NCBI GenBank assembly: GCA_958407085.1
Contig: CATYHY010000051.1
Coordinates: 1-8,764 of the forward strand
From: an uncultured Collinsella sp.
GTDB taxonomy: Bacteria; Actinomycetota; Coriobacteriia; Coriobacteriales; Coriobacteriaceae
Reading direction: 5' to 3'
DNA length: 8,764 bases
Shown: positions 1-5,512 of the stretch, one piece after another
Layout: each line of letters starts with the position of its first letter
How positions within the stretch are numbered: the stretch's first letter is position 1
Program-made: the position numbers and the translations under genes
Notes under the pieces: generated by a model
The model's input: only the letters and a program-made list of their open reading frames with translations
The model's database searches: none
What the model was told of the DNA's origin: nothing

Positions 1-359
1 TTGGCGGTCTTGGTGGAGCCGTTGCCGCCCAGCATAAACAGGCAGTCGAGCTGCAGCTTATGATAGGTGTGGACCATTGCCGGCACCTTCTCGACGCCGT
101 CGGCCTCGGGAATATCCAGGCGCTTGAACGGCGTACGGCTCGTGCCCAGGATGGTGCCGCCACGGGTAAGGATGCCGCTAAAATCGGCGGGCGTCATGAC
201 GCGGAACCGGCTGTAGATAAGGCCCTGGTAGCCGTCCTCAAAACCATAAATCTCGATAGGTTCTTCGCTATTGGTCATAAGCGTTTTGACAATGCCGCGC
301 ATGGTGGCGTTGAGCGCCTGGCAGTCGCCGCCACTGGTAAGAAGACCGATCCTAAGCAT
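1..359 (-). CDS. pfkA: 6-phosphofructokinase, N-terminal part (cut by window edge)
   Basis: Phosphorylates fructose-6-phosphate to fructose-1,6-bisphosphate, the committing step of glycolysis in the cytoplasm. Only the first 119 residues are present; the gene runs off the left edge. The protein opens MLRIGLLTSGGD (nucleotide-binding loop, TSGGD at residues 8-12), continues with LNATMRG (16-22) and a GGTILGTSR block (67-75), and reaches GGNGS at 111-115. By family knowledge, the Gly after Asn (G114, E. coli G104 position) fits an ATP rather than pyrophosphate donor, since PPi enzymes carry Asp there. Asn113 replaces the usual Asp103 of E. coli PFK, as in some other long bacterial forms. The ATG at 359 is preceded by GGAAGGA (372-366 on the minus strand) at 6-nt spacing. 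The leader holds a 10-bp hairpin (398-430). The upstream same-strand gene ends 140 nt away. Confidence 0.93.
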   Translation of the reverse strand, partial: MLRIGLLTSGGDCQALNATMRGIVKTLMTNSEEPIEIYGFEDGYQGLIYSRFRVMTPADFSGILTRGGTILGTSRTPFKRLDIPEADGVEKVPAMVHTYHKLQLDCLFMLGGNGSTKTA

Positions 360-397
360 GATGAATCCTTCCGGGCAAGTTATAACATGCGCATAAG

Positions 398-430
398 TTT
401 ACCCCCGCACACTGTTGATACGGGGGTAAA
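398..430 (-). promoter_or_regulatory. Perfect 10-bp hairpin in the pfk leader
   Basis: TTTACCCCCG (398-407) and CGGGGGTAAA (421-430) are perfect inverted repeats around a 13-nt spacer. The structure lies 38-71 nt upstream of the pfk start and about 70 nt past the stop of the hydrolase gene. Neither strand has a T-run after the stem, so it is not a canonical intrinsic terminator. It could be an operator palindrome, an mRNA 5' stabilising hairpin or a poor terminator. The sequence alone does not decide. Confidence 0.5.
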
Positions 431-499
431 ACGTGTTAGCTCAAGCGTATAGAAATGTAAACAACGTCAGGCGAGCGTAAGGTCGACGAGCCTGGGTCC

Positions 500-1585
500 T
501 TACAGTGCGAAGGCGTCGACGTCGCCCCAGTGGCGGCGCAGCGTAATGGCGGCGGCGGGTTCGGTATTGTCAAAGACGACCGACCATTGCGTATTGCTGG
601 TGATGTCTTTCGGATTGGGTTCTTGCGCTGCAGCGCGTAGGGCCTTCCAAGCGACTGCCTCGTCCTGGGCACCGACATGGGCGTCAAGGACATCGGCGAT
701 TGCGATGGCGCGCTCTTTACCATGGCCCAGCTCGCCATTCTTTTGGTTGGGCAGCACTTCGTCGCCATAGCAGGCGTAGAAGTTCGTAACCTGGCGTACA
801 GGAGTCGCTTTGAAAGCACGGTCCGGATCGCGCGGATCCCACTCTACTACGCGCGCGTCACCGGCGGCGTCGTTGATAAAGAAGTGGTAATCGCGTCCTG
901 CCATGGCGTGCATGTCGTAGGCGGAAAGCAGGTCGACAGCTTCTTGCGTGGTGGCGGCACGGTCGAGCACCAGACGGATGGCGAGCGAGGTATTGATGAC
1001 GGGGCGTTGCGCGTCCTGGTCACAGGGCTTGGAATCCAGAGTGAGTACGGCAATGGACACGCCGCATTCGTTAACACCGTCGAGCTGGGCAAACGGGCCC
1101 ATGAGTGCGGCGGCACGTCCGGCGACGGAGTCAAGCGGAGTGTTATCGCCCAGGTTGTTAAGGGCGGCAAACCCGATGGAGGCATAGCCGCCACGTGGGT
1201 GATTGCGCACCAGCAGCGCCGAGGTGTCGTCCTTAAAGTCGTAATTGCGACCGGTGCGCACGCGGCCTTCGGCATCTACGGCGACAAAAGTGCTGCAGGC
1301 AAACTGGGGCGCCTGGACATGTACCGGCACACCGGGCAGCACCTGCGCCACCACGGCATCGATGTAGGCCTGGTCGTCGCGCACGCCAGCGGCGATGATG
1401 CGATCAAGATCGTAGTCGTAGGCGATGTCGATTGCGTACAGGTCATAGCCATCCGCGTAGCCGGTCAAGCGTTTGAGCGACGCGGCGGACTTGATTTGCT
1501 TGTGATAAACGATACCGGTGGCAGCGGCAAGGCCGACGGCGACTCCCGCGCCACCGCAGGCGATGGCAATGTTACGTGGCTTCAT
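500..1585 (-). CDS. Membrane-anchored choloylglycine / linear-amide C-N hydrolase family protein (Ntn hydrolase)
   Basis: Family members cleave linear amide bonds: conjugated bile salts, penicillin V, N-acyl amino acids or acyl-homoserine lactones. The 361-residue product has a hydrophobic segment at about residues 6-26 after MKPRN, suggesting a signal anchor that exports it. The conserved core starts at QFACSTF. Cys97 is the likely nucleophile, and Arg113 and Asp116 in GRNYDF sit at exactly the Cys+16 and Cys+19 spacing of bile salt hydrolase (C2, R18, D21). DGVNECGVSIAV (159-170), the HFFINDAAGD block (224-233), VTN (256-258) and GKERA (279-283) match further family landmarks; Asn258 and Arg282 plausibly match N175 and R228. 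An internal nucleophile implies proteolytic removal of about 96 residues, as in penicillin acylase-type precursors. GAGGAG lies 6 nt before the ATG. Divergent from the M18 gene (161-nt gap). The substrate cannot be assigned; bile salt hydrolase is possible but cytoplasmic BSHs lack this N-terminus. Confidence 0.85.
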   Translation of the reverse strand: MKPRNIAIACGGAGVAVGLAAATGIVYHKQIKSAASLKRLTGYADGYDLYAIDIAYDYDLDRIIAAGVRDDQAYIDAVVAQVLPGVPVHVQAPQFACSTFVAVDAEGRVRTGRNYDFKDDTSALLVRNHPRGGYASIGFAALNNLGDNTPLDSVAGRAAALMGPFAQLDGVNECGVSIAVLTLDSKPCDQDAQRPVINTSLAIRLVLDRAATTQEAVDLLSAYDMHAMAGRDYHFFINDAAGDARVVEWDPRDPDRAFKATPVRQVTNFYACYGDEVLPNQKNGELGHGKERAIAIADVLDAHVGAQDEAVAWKALRAAAQEPNPKDITSNTQWSVVFDNTEPAAAITLRRHWGDVDAFAL

Positions 1586-1746
1586 GGCGGCTCCTCTCGT
1601 CCTGTTAGCGTAATTGTCGCAAAAGGTGCACGGGCATGATGGCTCAACTTGGTGAGCGGTGCGGGATTAAACACGGAATGAAGAGTGCAGCGCTGGCGCG
1701 GCGGGGTATGCTGGAAGGGACCATCAACCCAGCGAAAGGGGAGAGC

Positions 1747-3132
1747 ATGACGGATCAGGAAACGCCCGAGCGCGCGCATGTGACGGCCGATGATATCGAG
1801 GCCGCCAACGACCTTATCGACTTTATCGAGGCATGCCCCAGCATGTTCCATACGGCGGCGACCATTATGGCCGAGCTCGACGAGGCGGGCTTTACCTACC
1901 TGCCCGAGAACGCGGCGTGGGACATCGAGCCGGGCGGGCGTTATTACACGCAGCGCAACACCTCGAGCGTTATCGCCTTTAAGGTGGGCGAGGACCTGGC
2001 TGCTACGTGGGGCGAGGACGGCGTTGCCGGCGACTATCATTTTCAGCTCACGGCGTCGCACAGCGATTCGCCGACGTTTAAGGTCAAGGCTGTGCCCGAG
2101 CTCGATGGCGCAGGTGAGACGTTGCGCCTGAACACCGAGGCCTACGGCGGCATGATCGACTACACCTGGTTCGATCGCCCGCTGGCGCTCGCGGGCCGCG
2201 TGTTGGTGCGCGAAGGCGACCGTATTGAGAGCCGCCTGCTTGCCACCGAGCGCGAGGTCGCTATTATCCCGAGCCTTGCCATCCACATGAACCGTGGCGT
2301 TAACGAGGGCTTTGCGCCCAACCGCGCCGTCGACCTGTGCCCGCTCATCAGCGCCGGTGATCTTAAGCAGGGCGACTTTGATGCTCTGATCGCCGACGAG
2401 TTGGACGTTGAGCCCGAGCAGATTCTGGGTCGCGATCTGTTCCTGGTCAATCGTCAGGATGCGCGCATTTGGGGCTGGGCCGACGAGTTTATCTCGACGC
2501 CCAAGCTCGACGACCTGGCCTGCGCCTACACCTCGCTGCAGGCATTTTTGGGTGCCGAGAACGCGCATGACGTTTCGGTCTTCTGCTGCTTTGATAACGA
2601 GGAGGTTGGCTCCGAGACCAAGCAGGGAGCCATGTCGACGTTCTTGGCCGATGCGCTGCGCCGCATTAACGGATCGCTGGGCTTCGATGACGAGTCGTAC
2701 CATCGCGCACTTGCCGCCTCGATGCTCGTGAGCTGCGACAACGCACATGCCGTGCACCCCAACCACGCCGAGAAGTGCGACGCCCGCAATCAGGTTGTGC
2801 TCAACGGCGGCATCGTCATCAAGGAAGCCGCCAACCAGCACTACTGCACCGATGCCTTTAGCCGCGCGGTGTTCCAGGCCATCTGCGATGACGCCGACGT
2901 GCCCACGCAGGCCTTCGCCAACAAGAGCGATATGGCGGGTGGCTCCACGCTCGGTAACCTGTCGAACATGCAGGCGAGCATGCACGCCGTGGACGTGGGC
3001 CTGCCGCAGCTGGCCATGCACTCAAGCTACGAGACCGGCGGCGTACGCGACGTGATGTACGCCATTCGCGCCCTTACGGCCTTCTACGAGCGAAACCTAA
3101 CCATCAACGGAGCCGAAAGCGTGGAGCTCTAA
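1747..3132 (+). CDS. M18 family metalloaminopeptidase
   Basis: A di-zinc aminopeptidase that trims N-terminal residues from peptides, probably a large cytoplasmic oligomer as in other M18 enzymes. All M18 metal-site motifs are visible in the 461-residue product: His105 in HSDSPTFKVK, Asp255 in KLDDLAC, Glu285-Glu286 in DNEEVGSETKQGA, Asp331 in CDNAHAVHPNH, and His425 in LAMHSSYETGG. The SDMAGGSTLGN stretch near the C-terminus is also typical. The reading frame stays open upstream to 1636, but the ATG at 1747 is preferred: it follows GGGGAGAG at good spacing and gives the usual family start just before the ITADD-like helix (here VTADDIEAANDLIDFIEA). No signal peptide is seen. It is monocistronic: a 37-bp repeat begins directly after the TAA stop and an intrinsic terminator follows at 3219. 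Acidic or hydrophobic N-terminal residue preference cannot be told from sequence. Confidence 0.96.
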   Translation: MTDQETPERAHVTADDIEAANDLIDFIEACPSMFHTAATIMAELDEAGFTYLPENAAWDIEPGGRYYTQRNTSSVIAFKVGEDLAATWGEDGVAGDYHFQLTASHSDSPTFKVKAVPELDGAGETLRLNTEAYGGMIDYTWFDRPLALAGRVLVREGDRIESRLLATEREVAIIPSLAIHMNRGVNEGFAPNRAVDLCPLISAGDLKQGDFDALIADELDVEPEQILGRDLFLVNRQDARIWGWADEFISTPKLDDLACAYTSLQAFLGAENAHDVSVFCCFDNEEVGSETKQGAMSTFLADALRRINGSLGFDDESYHRALAASMLVSCDNAHAVHPNHAEKCDARNQVVLNGGIVIKEAANQHYCTDAFSRAVFQAICDDADVPTQAFANKSDMAGGSTLGNLSNMQASMHAVDVGLPQLAMHSSYETGGVRDVMYAIRALTAFYERNLTINGAESVEL

Positions 3133-3169
3133 AACCTGCCAAAAAGGGACAGGTTTATTTTGGCAGGTT
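3133..3169 (+). repeat. 37-bp palindromic repeat, copy 1
   Basis: The 12-bp arms AACCTGCCAAAA (3133-3144) and TTTTGGCAGGTT (3158-3169) are perfectly complementary around the loop AGGGACAGGTTTA. The loop contains a second CAGGTT (3150-3155), so the left arm could pair with either of two partners. The element begins at the base after the M18 stop codon. The identical 37 bp, loop included, recurs at 5402-5438 in the same orientation. There is no T-tract after the stem, so it is not a standard terminator. Confidence 0.9.
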
Positions 3170-3218
3170 CTATTTGGGCAAACGCAAAGGGTGAAACCGA
3201 ACTAGATCGGTGATACGT

Positions 3219-3253
3219 AGCCGCCGAGGTACAGTGTGCCTCGGCGGCTTTTT
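3219..3253 (+). terminator. Rho-independent terminator of the M18 aminopeptidase gene
   Basis: AGCCGCCGAGG (3219-3229) pairs perfectly with CCTCGGCGGCT (3239-3249) over 11 bp around a 9-nt loop. Five T residues follow (3249-3253). It lies 87 nt after the M18 stop and insulates the downstream toxin-antitoxin operon. Confidence 0.93.
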
Positions 3254-3271
3254 GCGTACAGAGTACGGCTA

Positions 3272-3295
3272 ATGCTTATAAATGCTATACATGCT
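3272..3295 (+). repeat. Three phased ATGCT repeats, candidate antitoxin operator
   Basis: ATGCT occurs at 3272-3276, 3282-3286 and 3291-3295, spaced 10 and 9 bp, roughly one helical turn. The array abuts the predicted -35 box of the toxin-antitoxin promoter. Ribbon-helix-helix antitoxins commonly autoregulate by binding short phased repeats, so these may be the operator half-sites. This role is an inference from position and spacing. Confidence 0.45.
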
Positions 3296-3323
3296 TTACG
3301 TATCAACCATTGTTTTTTATGAT
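3295..3323 (+). promoter_or_regulatory. Predicted sigma-70-type promoter of the toxin-antitoxin operon
   Basis: TTTACG (3295-3300, 4 of 6 matches to the -35 consensus) and TATGAT (3318-3323, 5 of 6 matches to the -10) are separated by exactly 17 bp. A start near 3330 would give a leader of about 20 nt containing the AGGAGG ribosome site (3341-3346). The region is AT-rich compared with the flanking genes. Confidence 0.6.
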
Positions 3324-3350
3324 TGGCATAGGAGATGATAAGGAGGAACC

Positions 3351-3731
3351 ATGACTACGGCGTCAGCTCAGATCAACGTGCGTCTCAATGCCGATCTCAA
3401 GCGGAGCGGTGATGCTGCGCTCTCTAGCGCTGGCATGACACCGAGCCAAGCGGTGCGTGCGCTTTGGCAACTTGCGGCGTCTCTGGCTGATCGGCCCGGC
3501 GCGCTCCAGGACCTCCTTTCGCCCAGTCGTGCCCGGGCGGAACAGCGCGAGCGGGAGAAAGTCGCCAAGCACAAGTTCGAACTCATCGACCGGGGTTCGC
3601 AACTGTTCGCTGCTGCTTGCCGTGAATCGGAAATTGACTTGGCTAAGGTGCAGCCCTCGGGCGATGAAGAACTCAAACGGAACGCCTACGCGGATCGCTA
3701 CGGCGAGGAGATGAGCTGGCTCTGTGAATGA
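3351..3731 (+). CDS. RelB/DinJ-family ribbon-helix-helix antitoxin
   Basis: Likely neutralises the PIN toxin encoded directly after it and represses the shared promoter. Residues 7-45 (starting QINVRLNADLK) follow the DinJ/RelB pattern: an INVRL beta strand, then two helices with the turn AGMTPSQAVRALW. This is the DNA-binding, dimer-forming part. Residues 58-80 are strongly charged (RARAEQREREK), probably a helical linker. The acidic C-terminus, with SGDEELKR and YGEEMSWLCE, is a plausible toxin-wrapping tail. At 126 residues it is longer than classic DinJ (about 86). A strong AGGAGG lies 4 nt before the ATG. Its stop overlaps the toxin start by 8 nt, so translation is probably coupled. DinJ usually partners a RelE/YafQ-type toxin, so pairing with a PIN protein is noteworthy. 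Family placement rests on the N-terminal motif only. Confidence 0.85.
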   Translation: MTTASAQINVRLNADLKRSGDAALSSAGMTPSQAVRALWQLAASLADRPGALQDLLSPSRARAEQREREKVAKHKFELIDRGSQLFAAACRESEIDLAKVQPSGDEELKRNAYADRYGEEMSWLCE

Positions 3732-4215
3732 GAATCCAAAGCGCATCTTGGTTGACACCAACGTGTGGCTCGATTACTTCATTCCCCGGCGACGCGGTCG
3801 TTCAGCGGCGATTGAGTTTCTACGTGATGCATGCGCGGCTCAAGTTGATTTGCTGTATGCGGCGACATCGTCCAAAGACCTGTTCTATTTGATTTCGAGC
3901 GAACATAAGGCGTGGTATCGGCGCGAGCATGGCTCGCTATCCCAAGATGCCTCCGTGGCGGCGACATCACTTGCATGGGATTGCCTCGACGTGTTGTCGC
4001 AACTTGCCACGCCGGTACCCTGCGACCTGAGTGACATATGGATGGCGAGCAAGCAGCGTAATCTCCATAGCGATTACGAAGACGATTTAATCATCGCGGC
4101 AGCGATGCGCGCAAAGGCAGACCTTCTGGTCACCAACGATGTCAAGCTCTGCTCGCACGCACCAGTCGCCGCAATGAGCGTAGAAGACGCAAAGAATTAC
4201 TTAGCAACGCTCTAA
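3724..4215 (+). CDS. PIN-domain ribonuclease toxin (VapC-like)
   Basis: A predicted Mg2+-dependent endoribonuclease acting as the toxin of the preceding antitoxin. The 163-residue protein is a single PIN domain. ILVDTNVWLDYF opens it, with Asp11 as first metal ligand and Asn13 and Asp17 conserved. SSKDLFYLI lies at 49-57, the acidic cluster DYEDD at 117-121 (Asp120 or Asp121 as ligand) precedes LIIAAAMRAKADLLV, and TND at 137-139 supplies Asp139. The start is GTG at 3724: the ATG at 3728 is out of frame, and this GTG places the VDTN strand normally. The nearest SD-like GAGGAG is 14 nt upstream, a long spacing, so expression probably relies on reinitiation after the antitoxin (8-nt overlap). 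Parts are less GC-rich than neighbours (27 of 60 bases G/C at 3841-3900), hinting at transfer. The RNA target is unknown. Confidence 0.9.
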   Translation: MNENPKRILVDTNVWLDYFIPRRRGRSAAIEFLRDACAAQVDLLYAATSSKDLFYLISSEHKAWYRREHGSLSQDASVAATSLAWDCLDVLSQLATPVPCDLSDIWMASKQRNLHSDYEDDLIIAAAMRAKADLLVTNDVKLCSHAPVAAMSVEDAKNYLATL

Positions 4216-4288
4216 CAATTTGAAGACCTCACAGGTCGAATAAAAGTCAGCGAGAGTCCGCCGTTTGAGTCAAGGTGCCGCGAAATGA

Positions 4289-4317
4289 AAAGGCGCTGAC
4301 CTTCTGGTCGCGCCTTT
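4289..4317. terminator. Bulged hairpin, possible bidirectional terminator
   Basis: AAAGGCG (4289-4295) pairs with CGCCTTT (4311-4317). The stem continues C4296-G4310, a bulged T4297, then GACC/GGTC closing a TTCT tetraloop (4302-4305). On the plus strand only three T's close the stem. On the minus strand the stem ends CGCCTTTT followed by CATTT, a somewhat better tail. It is well placed to end both convergent transcripts, but the short T-runs make it weaker than the one at 3219. Confidence 0.5.
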
Positions 4318-4350
4318 GAAATTGAACGGCAGATTGGCCAAACGGCGGGT

Positions 4351-4444
4351 TCGTAGCGTCGACCGGTCCGCCGTTCGTTAGAACGGCGGAACCCATGGGG
4401 CTCGCAGCGTCGAGGGGTTCCGGCGTTTGGTAAAACGCCGGAAC
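4351..4444. repeat. Two tandem 43-nt hairpin-bearing units
   Basis: Unit 1 (4351-4393) and unit 2 (4402-4444) are equal in length. They share TCG[T/C]AGCGTCGA at their left ends and carry a hairpin at the right. Hairpin 1 is CCGCCGTTC (4368-4376) / GAACGGCGG (4381-4389) with loop GTTA. Hairpin 2 is GTTCCGGCGTTT (4417-4428) / AAACGCCGGAAC (4433-4444) with loop GGTA. Two stem positions differ between the units and both differences keep pairing (C4371-G4386 versus G4423-C4438; C4376-G4381 versus T4428-A4433). Unit 2 ends 3 nt from the dehydrogenase stop codon. Confidence 0.7.
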
Positions 4445-4447
4445 AAT

Positions 4448-5383
4448 CTAGTGCTCGATCCAGCAGCGGAGCGTCTCGCCGGCCTGCAGGTGACGCAGGT
4501 TCTCCGCGGCGATGTCGACCACATTGTTGAGCGTGGCTGCCAGATGGAACCAACCGGAGACGTGCGGCGTGATGAGCATGTTGGGTGCATCCCACAGTGG
4601 GCTTGTCGCAGGCAGCGGCTCGGGGTCGGTGACGTCGATTGCGGCGCCGGCGAGATGTCCCGATTCCAGAGTGGCAACCAAGTCGTCGGCGACCACAAGA
4701 TCGCCGCGGCCGCCGTTGGCAAAGAAGGCACCCGGTTTCATCGCGGCGAAGAACTCGGCGTTCGCCAGGCCGCGGGTCTCGGGTGTGCTGGGCATAAAGG
4801 ATGCGACGATGTCGGCCTCCGCCAGACGCTCAGACAGGGCATCCATGCCGTCCATGTCCTCAAACACAATGGGGTAGACGAGTGGATGGCGCTTGATGCC
4901 GCGGACGTGCGCACCCATGCTGCGGCAGAGTGTGGCAAAGTGGCCGCCGATATCGCCCGCGCCCAGCGCCAGCACGTTGGCATTTTTGAGCGAGGTGACC
5001 GGCCCCAAGTCCTCCCAGCGATGCTCGCGCTGCAGGTCCTGGTAGCCGGGCAGGCGCTTCATCATTGACAGCACCATGGCAAACATGTGCTCGCTCACGG
5101 CTTGGCCGTAGGCGCCCACCGAGCAGGAAAGCTTGGCGTCGGCCGGCACGGTGCCGGCGGCCAAGTAATCGTCATAGCCGGCGGTCTGCAATTGCAACAA
5201 CTGGAGATGCTCGCATGCCGTGAGCATGTCAGGGTCGATGTTGCCCAGAATCACGTCGGCATCGGCGACCTGTTCACGTGTGGCGGCGTCGGCGCTCGTG
5301 TAGATAAAGTCCTCGCCCGGAGCACTCGACTCGAGGATCGCGCGATGGCGGTCGTTGACGGGCAACAAAACCAGGATGTTCAC
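4448..5383 (-). CDS. NAD(P)-dependent D-isomer-specific 2-hydroxyacid dehydrogenase
   Basis: Interconverts a 2-oxoacid and a D-2-hydroxyacid in the cytoplasm; the exact substrate cannot be read from the sequence. The 311-residue protein has the two-lobed family layout. The N-terminal catalytic lobe ends near SEHMFAMVLSMMKR (97-110). The Rossmann motif is LGAGDIGGHF (130-139, GxGxxG at 131-136). NGGRGDLV carries catalytic Arg226, VTDPEPLP carries Glu255, and ITPHVSGW carries His274. The start is taken as GTG at 5383 because GGAGAGG (5397-5391) lies 7 nt upstream and MNILVLLPVN is a natural first strand. The frame stays open to an ATG at 5497, but that extension crosses the map terminator and the 37-bp repeat and lacks family character. 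About 130 nt separate it from map. No convincing promoter was found in the leader. Confidence 0.94.
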   Translation of the reverse strand: MNILVLLPVNDRHRAILESSAPGEDFIYTSADAATREQVADADVILGNIDPDMLTACEHLQLLQLQTAGYDDYLAAGTVPADAKLSCSVGAYGQAVSEHMFAMVLSMMKRLPGYQDLQREHRWEDLGPVTSLKNANVLALGAGDIGGHFATLCRSMGAHVRGIKRHPLVYPIVFEDMDGMDALSERLAEADIVASFMPSTPETRGLANAEFFAAMKPGAFFANGGRGDLVVADDLVATLESGHLAGAAIDVTDPEPLPATSPLWDAPNMLITPHVSGWFHLAATLNNVVDIAAENLRHLQAGETLRCWIEH

Positions 5384-5401
5384 AAGCAATCCTCTCCGCC
5401 C

Positions 5402-5438
5402 AACCTGCCAAAAAGGGACAGGTTTATTTTGGCAGGTT
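5402..5438 (+). repeat. 37-bp palindromic repeat, copy 2
   Basis: Identical to 3133-3169 across all 37 positions, including the unpaired loop. Here it lies between the map terminator and the dehydrogenase start and would be transcribed in reverse complement as part of the dehydrogenase leader. Its end is 4 nt from the predicted SD (5397-5391), so the hairpin could affect ribosome access. Similarity fades right after the right arm, which gives sharp boundaries to the repeated unit. Confidence 0.9.
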
Positions 5439-5456
5439 TTATCAGGCAAAACGTTC

Positions 5457-5504
5457 AAATAAAACGCCGGATGCAAGACGGGCGTGCCCGTTAGCATCCG
5501 GCGT
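5457..5504 (-). terminator. Intrinsic terminator of map
   Basis: Read on the minus strand, an 11-bp perfect stem (5504-5494 with 5474-5464, arm ACGCCGGATGC on the plus strand) encloses a second 5-bp stem (5491-5487 with 5482-5478). The outer stem runs into TTTTATTT (5464-5457). It begins 9 nt after the map stop codon. Confidence 0.85.
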
Positions 5505-5512
5505 CCGCACGG

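Larger units (their letters stand above)
4216..4447. other. Structured convergent intergenic region
   Basis: This region lies between the convergent PIN toxin and D-2-hydroxyacid dehydrogenase genes and contains no convincing gene. It starts with a small hairpin (GACCT 4225-4229 / AGGTC 4233-4237). The octamer CCGCCGTT and its complement AACGGCGG then alternate at 4259, 4341, 4368 and 4382, so several mutually exclusive pairings are possible. Two tandem 43-nt hairpin units and a bulged terminator-like hairpin are listed separately. Confidence 0.7.

Noticed and set aside
677..1639. 320-codon open frame on the plus strand
   Set aside because: It is antisense to the Ntn hydrolase, has no family motifs, and is explained by GC-rich codon structure. 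The minus-strand frame carries the catalytic residues.
1636..1746. 37-codon upstream extension of the M18 aminopeptidase
   Set aside because: There is no ribosome site at 1636 and no family-like residues, while 1747 is well supported.
1582..3021. 479-codon open frame on the minus strand
   Set aside because: It is a shadow of the M18 aminopeptidase, whose metal-site motifs are all on the plus strand.
4351..4444. CRISPR-like array from the tandem 43-nt units
   Set aside because: There are only two imperfect units, each with an internal hairpin, no distinct spacers and no cas genes nearby.
4427..5068. 213-codon plus-strand frame
   Set aside because: It is antisense to the dehydrogenase and starts inside a hairpin unit; no motif supports it.
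5384..5497. N-terminal extension of the D-2-hydroxyacid dehydrogenase to an ATG at 5497
   Set aside because: It would translate part of the map terminator and the 37-bp repeat. The GTG at 5383 has a good ribosome site and a natural first strand.
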